Part shown: piece by piece, positions 1 through 10,338 of the stretch
How the letters are laid out: the number at the start of each line of letters is the position of its first letter
Position numbering within the stretch: position 1 is the first letter of the stretch
Assembly: GCF_902459505.1 (NCBI RefSeq)
Contig: NC_047097.1
Coordinates: 12,609,749-12,673,748 of the forward strand
Source of the DNA: Geotrypetes seraphini
Lineage: Eukaryota > Chordata > Amphibia > Gymnophiona > Dermophiidae
Direction: 5' to 3'
DNA length: 64,000 nt
The notes under the pieces: model-generated
What the model saw: the letters and a program-made list of their open reading frames with translations, nothing else
Told to the model about the DNA's origin: nothing
Database searches by the model: none
Position numbers and translations under genes: made by a program

Positions 1-4
1 TACC

Positions 5-152
5 GGGCGGAAGAACCCTGCCACCCTGCCACCAGCTGGCATTTTCTCTCCACTGCGCCCCACCCTCTCTGACAACTTCCTGTTTCCACAGGGGGTGGGA
101 AGTGAAGATGCCAGGTGGTAGGGTGGCATTGAGAAATCGGTTCTTCCGTCCA
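5..152. repeat. Imperfect inverted repeat (MITE-like)
   Basis: Two arms of roughly 45 bases (about 6-46 and 104-151) are imperfect reverse complements, sharing GGAAGAACC and GCCACCCTGCCACC-type blocks. The short spacer and lack of coding potential suggest a small fold-back element cut close to its left end by the window edge. The superfamily is not recognisable. Confidence 0.5.
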
Positions 153-2735
153 GCAATATTTACAAGAAATGTAAAGTAGATGCGCGATAGAGGTGGGGGG
201 GGGGAGGAGGAGGGAGTAGATGTTGGGGAAGATTCATGGCAGAAAGAGCTGACTAGCAGGTTCGCTGGCCAGCAGCAAGATGCCGCTCCCAGGAGAGTGC
301 CGTCTGTGTAGATACACCATCGGCCCTGTTACCACTGGGAATTTTTGGGGAAGCCATGGCCCCTATGCCCTCCCTATTCCGATGCCTATGCAGGAGGGTA
401 CAGAGGTCAGAGATCAATATTTTTTGTGTTTGTGTTTAACAGCTACATTTTTGCTGAGTATGACCAGTGAATGCAAAGTTTTTGCTTTTTTGTTTCTAAT
501 ATATTGCCTGGGAATATACTGTAAATTGTGCTTTTTTTAAAAAAAAAAATTGGGGCAATTCCTTGAATCCTGAGGGATCTTCCTCAATTTTCTCCATGAC
601 TGGAAGGGTTCCTTCCTTTTCGTGTGCCACGGTGGGAGGCAGCATCTCATCCCTCCTCTCAAGCAGCAGCTTGCCATGAGCGACTCCTGGGAGGAGACAG
701 TGGCAAGAAATTTTCCTGCACTTGTGCTACATTTTTCCAAGGCTTGGAATTCGTGCACACCACAACAGCTAGAGGTGACCCCCCCCCCCCCCAAAAAAAA
801 AAAATAAACCAAACCTCTGTCTTGAGTCACAATTCCACATCCTTATCAGGACTGACTGTAGCTTTTATGCAGCTGCATATCAGCTGTTGATCCACCAAAC
901 CCTGCTCTGCGGACAAAGAATAGAATAATTCTAATAGCACTTAGGCCGGGGGCCTGACCCTAAATCAATCACTTCCTCCCCCTCCCCCAAGATGCAGAAG
1001 AGGAGGAAGAAGGGCAGAACTCCAAGCACAAATATTTCAAAATTTTATAAAGATCTAAAAAAAAAAAGCTGGCAATCTGTTTACAAGCGTTAGGTCATGC
1101 CCGCTGTTCAACTGTGTGGATTAGCAGCGTTCCGCTCTTCATAACCTGGTATAATTGTTAAAACACACACACACAAAGAAATTCTAAGAATATCCAGCCA
1201 ATAACCGAGGACACGGGAAACATATTGAAGGCTGAATGGGAAAAGTTGTACAAATGAGTAGCCAATGGCTTCCCTAAGCTCAGAGAACAAGGTATTTGGA
1301 CAACTTATTACCCTTTTTTTAATTATTATTTCTTATCAAAGTTTATTTCTCTGGGGGGTGTCAGGGGACTCCGTTTTTGTCCAAGCACCTATTGCCCTGT
1401 CTCACTTTAGGGTTTAGAAGCCGCAATATTGTCTAGCTGTCGAAAGAGCCGGAGAATTTGCCAGACCCTCCCCCCATGACTCCGAGGATAGGGCCGGGGC
1501 AATTCAAGTTAGTTTCCATTTCAGCAGCCAGGGGAAATGGAGTGAACGGTTCTCCTTTTGTAGGCTCTCAAGGGCGCTTTGTGAAGGCGGTGGCCGTAAA
1601 ATGGATTCAGCGTTACGAAAAGCCCCCATTGACAGGCTGCAAGGCGTGAACAATCTTCTGTGGCATAAAAGTTCTAGCCCACTGCGCGGCCCATCGAACA
1701 TAAAAGGGGTGAACCCAGCTAGAAAATGCTATTCTCTCCTTTCAGTAGGAACTAAAATAGAAAGCAGCCCCCCCCCACCCCCCACCCCCTCCAAAGCCAA
1801 CCCCAGAAGAAAAGTAGTCTCTGCTGTCTAACCACTGGCAAAGGTCGTTCAGATCCCCAGTTACTAATGCAATGCTCTGATTTCCTGTGTATAACTGAGT
1901 TATAGAATTATATATATTATATTCTTTGTTATGTTTGTTTTGTGTGTTTTTTTTTTTGTTTTTTTTTGGGGGGGGGTGAGGTGGCTGCAAACACCACCTG
2001 GCACTGGTATGGCTCTAGCTCTGGCTCTTCTGTACTACTCCTTGGTGCAATGGGAAATGCCTGAGGACCACACAGGCTGTCTGTGCATAAAATGGAGGGG
2101 TGTAGGGGTGGGGGGGGCAATAGCATTTATAACATTTTCATCTGGGATCTCCAAGTTCCAAGTGCAGAGGGGAGGGGAGAAGCAAAGGAGCAAAAACAAT
2201 AGCAGGAGCAGGAGTTTACAAGGCACCGAGTGTGGGAATGAAGCCCCCTCCCTTTCCCCCGGCATGTAGGACAAACCCCCTTTCTGCCAGGGGACGGGTT
2301 GGGCAATGAAGCGTATAGACTGCACAGGGAAGAGGACACCAGTACGGAATAACCCCTGCATTGAGGAGGGGGAGCCCTGACACACGGAGCCCAACAGCTC
2401 CAAATTCCAGGCCTGAATGGGACAGGATTAAGAGTCCAGGAGGGTGCAGCTGGATTAAGGACACTGGAACAGGGCTGAGGCAGTACTGGCTTCCTAGAGG
2501 ACGGGGGAAGAGACTTTTGAGGTCTGATTGCTATTACAGAAACTGGACCTAGAACCGAGAGCCCAGAGACGGTGGCGGAGGTCTAAAAGCTTCCGAGAGG
2601 GCAGATCAGTGCTAGAGAGACTGGAATCCAGCCTGAGAGGGTGCCGGCTGGGACGTGCCCCTGCACAACAACAGAGGTGGCTCTTCAGCTTTAGGGAGCT
2701 GGAGCGGAGCGCATGGAGGCTCTAGCAAAAGTGCA
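153..2735. other. 5' flank of the GAS1-like gene, no other gene seen
   Basis: No exon or known repeat was recognised here. The stretch holds a C then A homopolymer near 780-805, a C-rich run near 1770-1790 and a T then G run near 1947-1977, which are ordinary low-complexity tracts. From about 2540 onward the sequence becomes visibly richer in G+C and CpG, which continues into the coding exon and fits a CpG-island promoter and 5' UTR. No clear TATA box could be assigned. Confidence 0.5.
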
Positions 2736-3566
2736 ATGAGGAGGCGCAGGAGATATGAAGGGAACAAGAGGTGTGGGGTCCTGGGCTGGCTGCTCCCTGT
2801 GCTTTGGCTCCTCCTGCTGTGCTTCTCCGTCGGGGCAGGCTCGGTGGGTCCCTGCTGGGAGACGCTGTTACGTTGCCAGGAGGATCCCACCTGTGCCTCT
2901 GCCTATAGCCAGTACCAGGCGGCCTGTGAGCCCGTGCTGGAGTCAGATGGGCACCTCCCAGCGTCCTGTCCCAGTCACTGCATTGGGGCCCTGGTGCGCT
3001 TAAACGAGACACAAGCCGGTGCCGCCCTGGAAAGCTGTGAATGTGGGATAGATGTTCGCTGCCGGCACCTGAAGGCCGTCATTGAGCCCTGCCTGCCGAG
3101 GCCTGCCGCAGCCGGCCTGGGCTGCATGGACGCGCGGAGACGCTGTGAGCAGGAGCCAGCGTGTGGCACCACCCTCAGCGCCTACCTGAGCCGCTGCGGG
3201 CAACTCTTCAATGGGCGACGCTGCACAGCAGCCTGCCGCCACACCATCCGTCTGCTGCTTGCCACGCCCCCTGGCCCACGGCTCGCACACTGCATATGCG
3301 ACGGCGTGGAGCGGCCTTTCTGCGAGGTTCTGAAGGGCAACATGGGTCGCCTCTGCTTTTCAGGCAGCCAAGATGAAGATAACGAGCCATCTGAGGAAGA
3401 GGAGGAAGAAGCAGTGGAGGACGAGGAGGAGGAGGGGCCTGAGGAGGCAGTGGAGCCCAAGGAAGACCACGTGCAGATGCGCTCCACAGCTCCTACAGGG
3501 TGCTTAGGTTCTACATTGCCACTCCTGGTGCTGCCACTCCCGCTGTTCTGCCACCTCGCTATCTAA
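2736..3566 (+). CDS. GAS1: Growth arrest-specific protein 1 (GAS1)-like, GPI-anchored Hedgehog co-receptor family
   Basis: A 276-residue, single-exon frame. The first ATG (2736) has a purine at -3; the frame is open further upstream but without an ATG. Residues 15-36 form a hydrophobic signal peptide after an Arg-rich start. Two GAS1/GFR-alpha-like repeats follow, each with ten cysteines (40, 47, 53, 64, 78, 82, 101, 103, 109, 119 and 130, 137, 143, 154, 163, 167, 186, 188, 196, 207); the first four of each set share the spacing C-x6-C-x5-C-x10-C. N90 (NET) is a glycosylation site where human GAS1 has NHT. Family signatures include CPSHCI, IEPCLPR, RRRC and CDGVERP. Residues about 213-245 are very acidic and the last ~18 are hydrophobic, as for a GPI signal. 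Known GAS1 binds Hedgehog at the cell surface with CDON/BOC. The protein is shorter than human GAS1 (about 345) and lacks its Gly-rich inserts, so it may be a paralogue rather than GAS1 itself. Confidence 0.92.
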   Translation: MRRRRRYEGNKRCGVLGWLLPVLWLLLLCFSVGAGSVGPCWETLLRCQEDPTCASAYSQYQAACEPVLESDGHLPASCPSHCIGALVRLNETQAGAALESCECGIDVRCRHLKAVIEPCLPRPAAAGLGCMDARRRCEQEPACGTTLSAYLSRCGQLFNGRRCTAACRHTIRLLLATPPGPRLAHCICDGVERPFCEVLKGNMGRLCFSGSQDEDNEPSEEEEEEAVEDEEEEGPEEAVEPKEDHVQMRSTAPTGCLGSTLPLLVLPLPLFCHLAI

Positions 3567-4102
3567 AGTGCCACTTATGGCAGCCCTCTAGCCACAGGAC
3601 TCTGGTGCTGCCAACAAAATGCTTAGACCTTGGGCTATGGAGACTTTCAGCCCCACAAATCACATTTTACACTTCAGCGATGAAGATTTGCTTCTGAAAA
3701 CAGTGTCCAAAAGTTCCTCCAAGTACACTATGAAATTCCAACATTTGTTGGTGGGGATTTCTTTCGTGGATTCTGGCGGTCCTAAATGGAAAATTTGATC
3801 CCGTTACTAAACCCAAAAGCAGATCAGTGCGACGTCCCTCTTCCGCACAAGAGGAGGATTCAGTGTAACCAATGTGCCTGGCAGCCTTTGTGCCTAATGA
3901 AACAGCCGTTCTTGAAAAGTTTCCCATTCATTGTGTGTGGAAGGGGGCGTCAGAATTCATTTGAGTATGAATGCAAAGAACTAATGCTGTTACAATTGGG
4001 CCCTTATCATGGCTTATGTACATGTGTGTATATGTACAGATTATGGTCTGATGATGTAATTTTCTACAGATGGTTTTGGGGTTTGTTTGTTTTTTTAATA
4101 AA
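3567..4102 (+). other. 3' UTR of the GAS1-like gene with poly(A) signal
   Basis: After the TAA at 3564-3566 the sequence loses its high G+C. A canonical AATAAA lies at 4097-4102, about 530 bases downstream, and is the best candidate cleavage/polyadenylation signal. An open frame across about 3786-4220 has no family resemblance and is treated as chance. Confidence 0.6.
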
Positions 4103-4722
4103 TACTTGCCAATTTGGCTTCAGGTATGCTGGATTCTTTTTATGCTCACACGTTCTGGACCTAGTAAAGGTAAGGATGCATCTGAAATGGTATAGATTCA
4201 TAGTTATGCATTTTCTTTAATTACATGCTTGTAGATTTTGACACTCGTTTAGTTCAGAACAAACCTTTGAGTGGATTTATGAGCAAAAAAAAAAAAAATC
4301 GATTAACCATTTCATCTGAAGCCAAGGAATGGAAGAGGCAGGCTAGTTTTTTTTTTTTTTTTAAAGTAGTCAAATTGCCTTCCCCCTCAAAAAAAATAAC
4401 ATTTGAATACAAAGGCTATAAGAACAGATTAAAAGGCAATTAGCAAATAGAATTTACTGTAAAATGAAGTCTAATCATCACAGCTCCCCTCCCCCGCCCC
4501 TCCACACACCGATTTAGCCCTAGGAAGCTAACTTCCCAATCTTTGCAAGAGTTTACTACTGTCCAAACTGTGTAGTTTTAGCAGTCAAACTGGCCTTTGT
4601 GTAGTACAGCTTAGGCTTTATTTGGCTTTCATAGTTATGCATTAAAATGCATTAAGAGATGCATAAAAAAAGAAAAGACCCACTTAGGAAATGGGTGGAA
4701 GAAATCTAGGAATATACACAAA

Positions 4723-4879
4723 GGGCTCCTTTCACTAAGGCGCGCTAGCGTTTTTTTAGCGCACGCGGGAAATTACCGCGGGCTAGGCTTCTAGAACTAA
4801 CGCCAGCTCAATGATGGTCTAGCGCGCGGGGCAATGCTGCGCGCGTTAAAGTCCTAACACGGCTTAGTAAAAGGAGCCC
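4723..4879. mobile_element. Palindromic MITE (GGGCTCC family)
   Basis: The 157-bp element begins GGGCTCCTTTCACTAAG and ends with the reverse complement form CTTAGTAAAAGGAGCCC. The interior is rich in GCGC and self-complementary. A related but diverged copy lies at 20575-20747, and a very short relative at 13339-13411. It has no coding capacity and must have been moved by a transposase in trans. Confidence 0.75.
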
Positions 4880-5037
4880 TATATCCACCAAAACCTGCCT
4901 TAACTTCTGAAAAATAATACAACAGTACAGTTTCATTAGGATGTTTCTTACCACGTCTGCATGTTCTGTACAACTAAAAATGTAGATTACAGTTTGGTAA
5001 AATTAATGTTTGGTTTTATGTCGCTGGCTTGAACATA

Positions 5038-5488
5038 CACTTCTCCCTCGTTATTCGCGGGGGATACGGGCAGAGCCGGACCGCGAATGGTGAAAAACCG
5101 CGATTATCCGGCTCTGACCCACCCCTCACCTCCCTGTCGCCTTCCCGGCCTTACCTGGTGGCCTAGAGGGCTTTCGGGGCAGGAGCGATCTTCTTACGCT
5201 CCTGCCCAGTGCAGATCGCCATGAGGAAATGGCTGCTGGGAGTTCCCGTAGTCTCTCGAGACCACGACAGGAACTCCCTATAGCCATTTCCTCATGGCGA
5301 TCTGCACGGGGCAGGAGCGTAGGTAGATCACTCTTGCCCCGAAAATCCGCTAGACCACTAGGTAAGGCCGGGAAGGCGGCAGGGAGGTAAAAAAATATGT
5401 ATTTTTTTATTTTCCCCCTCCCCAGAAAAAAAAATCGCAATTATGTGAAATCGCAAGTGCAGAAACCGCGAATGGGGAGGGGGAAGTG
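5038..5488. mobile_element. Non-autonomous TIR element with TA target duplication (mariner-like)
   Basis: Termini CACTTCTCCCTCG and CGAATGGGGAGGGGGAAGTG are near inverted repeats flanked by TA (5036-5037 and 5489-5490). The core from about 5130 to 5386 is itself one long palindrome containing two facing copies of a segment with GCAGATCGCCATGAGG. The 451-bp size, TA duplication and lack of frame fit a Tc1/mariner-type MITE. Confidence 0.75.
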
Positions 5489-5646
5489 TATCTGGAATGA
5501 GCCTCTCAACCCTCGCAAATGTCACTAATACAGAATGTCTTCAGTTATACAGTCACCCGGATTCTTTTACGGTTTTGATGCCTTTTTAGGGATCAGCTAA
5601 GGAGATACTGATCCACATTCTCTATTTCAATTGTTTTGTACATTTT

Positions 5647-6350
5647 TATGGCAGCTCTTTTTTTTTTTTAATTCTTTTATTGATTTTCCAAACTTCAATA
5701 GTGCAATACATAAAATCCTGTATAATAAAATCCTAAGCTCACATGCGCACTTAGGGTTTTGTGATCCGTGACAGTGTACTGTGTCCTTCCGTGGCCGTAT
5801 TATATTTACGATACACGGTGGCTTGAGGCGCGCGCACGGTGGCTTGTGATGGCTGTCGGCGCTGCAGGCATTTGAGCAGCGGTGGCAGTTTCACTGCTGG
5901 TAGCTGGTGCCTAGAAGAATGGCTGGAGGGTGTTCTGAGGTGTTCCATGCTGGTAAACATTCTCAAATGCTCAGGGAAGTGGAGGGGGAGCAGGGAACAG
6001 GTGCTGCTGGACAGTAGGGGGGGAGGGGAAAGGAAGGGAGAAGGCCTACTGCTGGACAGGGGTAGCAGGGAAGAGGTAATGCTGAACAGGGGGGTAAAAG
6101 AAAGGGGGAAGGGCTGCTGCTGGATAGGGGAGCAGGCAAGGAAGGGGTGGTGGTGGACAGTTGAGGAAAGAGAGAGACAGAAAGAAAGAAAGGCAGACAG
6201 AAAGAAAGCAGTCAAGGAGAGAGAGAGCAAGAAAGAAAGACAGACACACACATTTATTCTAGCACCCGTTAATGTAACGGGCTTAAAGACTAGTGTAACA
6301 TATAATAATACAATAAAAGCACATTCAACTTATAAGTATGGCAGCTCTTT
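5647..6350 (-). mobile_element. 5'-truncated L1-like insertion with 14-bp target duplication, hosting a Helitron
   Basis: TATGGCAGCTCTTT occurs at both 5647-5660 and 6337-6350, a perfect 14-bp target-site duplication. Read on the minus strand, the insert ends with AATAAAAGAATT followed by a poly(A) tail (the T-run at 5661-5669), as in a poly(A)-tailed retroelement such as L1. After subtracting the nested Helitron (5716-6293), only about 100 bp of the retroelement remain, so the family call is tentative. Confidence 0.7.
5716..6293 (+). mobile_element. Non-autonomous Helitron
   Basis: The 578-bp element begins with TCCTGTATAATAAAATCC at an A|T junction and ends with a hairpin (ACCCGTTA...TAACGGG), then about ten bases, then CTAG followed by T. 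A 5' TC, a 3' hairpin, a CTRR end and insertion between A and T are the hallmarks of Helitrons, and the 5' end resembles the HeliBat type as remembered. The interior is purine-rich with GAAA repeats and codes for no Rep/helicase. It sits inside the L1-like insertion. Confidence 0.8.
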
Positions 6351-6484
6351 CTAATAAAGAGAGGTTATATAGAATTTTTCTTGTGAGAAATCATTCCAAG
6401 TGAGTTAGTTTCATGCATACCATGACAATAATGAATCTCACTCCTAACCTAGGGTATTTGGAGTATGATCTATTACTAAGACTG

Positions 6485-6720
6485 CTATTTCTTTTATATA
6501 GCGCTGAAAGGCATATGCAGCGCTGTACATTGTGACATTTACAGGTAGTCCCTGCTCAGAAGAGCTTACAATCTAACTTTGACAGACAGGCACGACATAT
6601 AGAGGGTTGGGGATGCAGAACCCAAGGTGAGAGGAGTTAGGAGTCAAAAGCACTCTCTGAGAGGTAGGCTTTTAACTGGGCCTTGAACACTGCCCGCTGC
6701 AGGGATTTGGGCAGCTAGTA
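6485..6720 (-). mobile_element. L2-like LINE 3' UTR fragment
   Basis: The segment has the pattern TTTTATATAGCGCTG, CAGCGCTGTACA, then GAGCTTACAATCTAAC, also found around 32409-32560 and 49930-49960. In these elements a graded-size 'box' of the form ATACCGC/AGCGC followed by 'CTTACAATCTAA' lies in the antisense 3' end. No coding part is present. Confidence 0.45.
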
Positions 6721-7254
6721 CTTGCATTGTGCCAATTAATCTTTTTTATGGCATACATAAGATGTAACATGTTTAGGCAACATATCCAGGGACACTTGGA
6801 AGTTCTCTTTGATCAAGCCTGTGGCACCTAAAATGATGGGCAATATTTCTTTATCTTTCTTGGTCTAGGACTGCATTTCTTGGTACTTAAGGATCTTCTC
6901 TCTCTCAATGCAATTCACCTGTGTATGGAAAGTTGTGATTTTACCATTTATATTCATTTCGAGCCCTTGAGAGCCACCAGTGATCTGGGTTTTCAGGATA
7001 GCTGTAATGAATAAGCATGAGATAGATTTGTCTGGATACTATGTGCACCTTATACAAATCTGTCTCATGCTTATTTATTAGAGATATCCAGAAAGTCTGA
7101 AACACATGCCATGCTGGTGAACTGTCAGCGAATAACACTGATCTGTATAGTCATCTAATTTAATCAACTTAATAGGATGAAATAAGTATTCCCTTTTTAA
7201 AAATTATAATTCAGTGTATTGGAGATGTTCTCTTTCTTTTGCTGCGCACCCTCG
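6721..7254. other. No gene; degraded repeats
   Basis: A stretch near 6810-6840 (AAGCCTGTGGCACC) is shared with 39535-39555, pointing to a common unnamed repeat. Bases 6975-7100 hold a degraded palindrome centred on ATAAGCATGAGATAGATTTG, which matches the interior of the CAGGGG-type hAT MITE at 28077-28270 but without its ends. No exon was recognised. Confidence 0.4.
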
Positions 7255-8311
7255 GTATGGGCCCCAAAGTGACGGACTAGGTCAAGAACTGATTGAGTAG
7301 AAGGCAAAAGAGGGTAGTGATCAGTGGAGATCATTCTGAGGAAAAGGATGTTACTAGTGGTGTATCTAAAGGTTTGGTTCTTGGGCCTGTTCTTTTTTTT
7401 TTTTTACATTTTTGTAAGCAATATTGCTGAAGGGCTGTCAGGTAAGTTTTGCTTCTCTGCGGATGATATAAAAATCTGCAACACCCCTTGTGGAAGGATC
7501 TAGCAAAGCTTGAAGAATGGTCTGAAGTTTGGGATAAGATTTAATGTTAAGAAATGCAAGGCCATGCATTTGGGCTGCAAAAACCTGAGGGAACAGTAGT
7601 TTCGGAAGTGAAGAACTTTTATGCATGAAAGAGGAGCAGAACTTGGGTGTGATAGTACATTATGATCTTAAGGCAGCCAAACAGGTTGAAAAGGTGACAG
7701 CAAAAGCTAGAAGGATGTTAGGGTGCATAGGGAGAGGAATGGCCAGTAGGAAAAAGAAGGTATTGATGCCACTGTATAAGACTCTGGTGAGACTTCATTT
7801 TGAATATTGAGTGCAATTCTGGAGATTGCGCTTTCAAAAAGATATAAGCAGGATGGAGTTGGTGCAGAGGAAGGCTACTAAAATGGTTGGTGGTCTTCAT
7901 CATAAGGCATATGGGGACAGTCTTAGAGATCTCAATTAGTATACTTTAGAGGAAAGGTGGGAGTGGGGGAAGATATGATAGAGACGTTTAAGTACCTATG
8001 TGGAATAAATGTGCATGAGGTAAGTTACCTTCATTTGAAAGGAAGCTCTGGAATGAGAGGGAATAGGATGAAGTTAAGTGGTAAATACGCTCAGGAGTAA
8101 TCTAAGGAAATACTTTTTTACAGAAAGGGTGGTAAATGCATGGAATAGTCTCCCGGTAGAGATGATGGTGACAGAGTATATCTGAATTCAAGAAAGTGTG
8201 AGACAGGCAAGTGGGATCCTTTAGGGACAGTAGGAGATAGTAGATACTGTAAATGGGCAGATTAGATGGACCATTTGGCCTTTATCTGCTGTCATGTTGT
8301 ATGTTTCTATG
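7255..8311 (+). mobile_element. CR1-type LINE, 3' part of the reverse-transcriptase ORF and tail (decayed)
   Basis: Broken frames read through the end of a CR1 reverse transcriptase. Recognisable parts are the FADD-type region near 7440-7480, 'LGVIVHYDLKAAKQVEK' near 7650-7690, 'LVRLHFEY' near 7780-7808, and the C-terminal 'FFTERVVNAWN'-like block near 8110-8145. The 3' end is TGTATGTTTCTATG, the short-repeat tail typical of CR1. Several stops and frame changes make it a dead copy; it is 5'-truncated inside the RT. Confidence 0.85.
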
Positions 8312-9322
8312 TGTCACTGTTTCTGTGGTGTTGCATTGTATGCAGAGTCTGGCTTCTTGGTGGTTCAGTTTAACTTTGTCCACATATTTCTATTTTCATT
8401 TTGTGATTACTTATTCCATACTAAGTGAAAGTGTATCTGTATTCTGTGTGTATGAAAAGGACATGGTTTTCTGTTAGCATTGACTGAACAAGATCAATCT
8501 GCATTAATCTGGCTTGTTTAGTTTTACAATGAGTGTATGATGTTCTAGTGCTTATTGCAGTGTTTAAGATGCAGCCTTTTCCTAGGGGGTTGTTAAAAAT
8601 TTATCATCCCCAGGTGTCAAATACACTAGCTACACCATTGCCCTCACCTTTAGTGAATGTTGCTATTGCACCATCCTGCTATTCACATGGGCCTGTGCTT
8701 TAAACCTCAGTGTGGTAAACTCAGGGCCTTGAGCATCCATAAAGCCTGCTGTATTCTGCCACTTCTTAACTTCCTGTTATAGAGGGTCAGATGGTTAAGG
8801 TCCAATTCTGTCCAACCTGACTGTGGATTAGTGACTAACTGCTGTGCTAGTGCTGCCCCAGCAACTGTGCCACCATAGGTGGATGGGTGCTGTGTCTAGT
8901 AAGTGGGCCGGACCTGTCTCTACCTAATTCTATACTTGGTGATAATCAGCCACTATCCATAAAGCTGTGCAGATAAAGTTGGACCAGCAAACTACCCTAA
9001 CTTAAACCCACAACAATCTGGATAGTGGTTGAATATCGGTATTATCCTTAGAGTCAGCGGTGATCACATGGTCAGCATGGCTCACTATCTGGCTAGTGGT
9101 GATGAATACAAATGCCACAGCATTTTAATATTGACCTGGAGACTTTCTTCAATAGTTTCACACAGTTTGTATTTCTTAAATAAGTCCACATATTTTGCTC
9201 TTCATATTGTTAACTGGCAAATAATCTGCTTTGATATTTTCATGAAAGTCAGCTCTTTACCGCTGCAGGAAAACTGGTTGCCATATAGATTTATATACTG
9301 AGTAGACTTTAAGGGGAGAGGC
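8312..9322. other. No recognisable gene or repeat
   Basis: About 1 kb of unique-looking, moderately A+T-rich sequence. Open frames are short and show no family signature. Confidence 0.4.
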
Positions 9323-9330
9323 ATAGCTAC

Positions 9331-9794
9331 TAGAGAATGACACGGTGACAAAATTCATCACCGTTCCCGTCCCCGCAGATAACCGCGGGAAATAATCCCA
9401 TGTCATTTTCTAGTGTCTATTTCAACCTCAGTCCTTCTACACCAGCATTCTTCAAAGCAAAGCTTGCGAGTCAGTGGCTGTGCTTATGTGAGCCAATGAT
9501 AATGAAGCCATTGTGACATCACTGATGTGATTGGCTCTTAGGCACTGGTGGAATGAGGCATTATGACATCACAATATCTGCTCTGGATACCAGAGACTGT
9601 CATTCTGTAGTGTCTATCTCAACCTCAGTCCTTCTACACCAGCATTCTTCAAAGCAAAGCTTGCGGGTCAGTGGTTGTGGCCATTCATACTCTGATTCTT
9701 CCCTCTCTCCTTAAAGAATGACATGAAGATGGTTTCCCGCGGTTATCCGCGGGGACGGGAACGGTGATGAATTTTGTCACCGTGTCATTCTCTA
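9331..9794. mobile_element. hAT-type MITE with 8-bp target duplication
   Basis: Termini TAGAGAATGACACGGTGAC and its reverse complement bound a 464-bp element, flanked on both sides by ATAGCTAC (9323-9330 and 9795-9802). An 8-bp duplication is diagnostic of hAT. The long inverted ends contain CCCGTCCCCGC and ATAACCGCGGGAAA. Inside, a roughly 70-base segment starting GTGTCTATYTCAACCTCAG occurs twice (near 9411 and 9609). A related element lies at 58587-58835. Confidence 0.9.
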
Positions 9795-9904
9795 ATAGCT
9801 ACCTATGAGGTAGCAGGGACTGGAAAGGGCGTTTATTTTTTGTATTGGTCCTAATTTTATTTTCATTAGCTTTTCAAGATATTTCTCTAGGGGTCAGATG
9901 GTTA

Positions 9905-10255
9905 AGGGGGGCACTCAGAGAAATTGAAAGGGGAGAGGTTTAGAACAAACGCCAGGAAGTTCTTTTTCACACAGAGGGTGCTGGATACATGGAACGCGCT
10001 ACCAGAGGATGTGATAAACAGGAGCACGCTACAGGGGTTCAAAGAAACTTTGGATAGGTACTTGGAAGACAAAGGGATTGAGGGGTACAGATAAGAGTAG
10101 AGGTAGATTATAGGGATGGGATTAGAGGTAAGTTACAAAATTAATCAGGGACCACTGTTCAGGCACTAGGCCTGATGGGCCGCCGCGGGAGCGGACCGCT
10201 GAGCAAGATGGATCTCTGGTCTGACTCAGCGGGGGCAACTTCTTATGTTCTTATG
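9905..10255 (+). mobile_element. CR1-type LINE 3' end
   Basis: This encodes the C-terminal RT block (ARKFFFTQRVLDTWNAL-type, here near 9955-10000) and then the conserved 3' UTR with GGCCGCCGCGGGAGCGGACC and the end CTTATGTTCTTATG. It is the same tail type as the minus-strand copies at 12810, 27974 and 31977. Confidence 0.8.
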
Positions 10256-10338
10256 AATCCAGTACCAAGGAGAAAGTGCAGAAAAGCCAGCAGTGGGGAC
10301 CTAAAGTCCTCTGTTTATTTTCAGAGAAAGTGGACATT

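Noticed and set aside
2655-2735. Upstream in-frame extension of the GAS1-like frame beginning at a GTG
   Set aside because: Nuclear vertebrate genes rarely start at GTG; the ATG at 2736 is followed directly by a good signal peptide.
3786-4220. 144-codon open frame downstream of the GAS1-like gene
   Set aside because: It lies in the probable 3' UTR, spans the AATAAA signal and has no family resemblance.
5839-6354. 171-codon frame and its antisense partner
   Set aside because: It lies across the Helitron's GAAA-rich interior and has low complexity.
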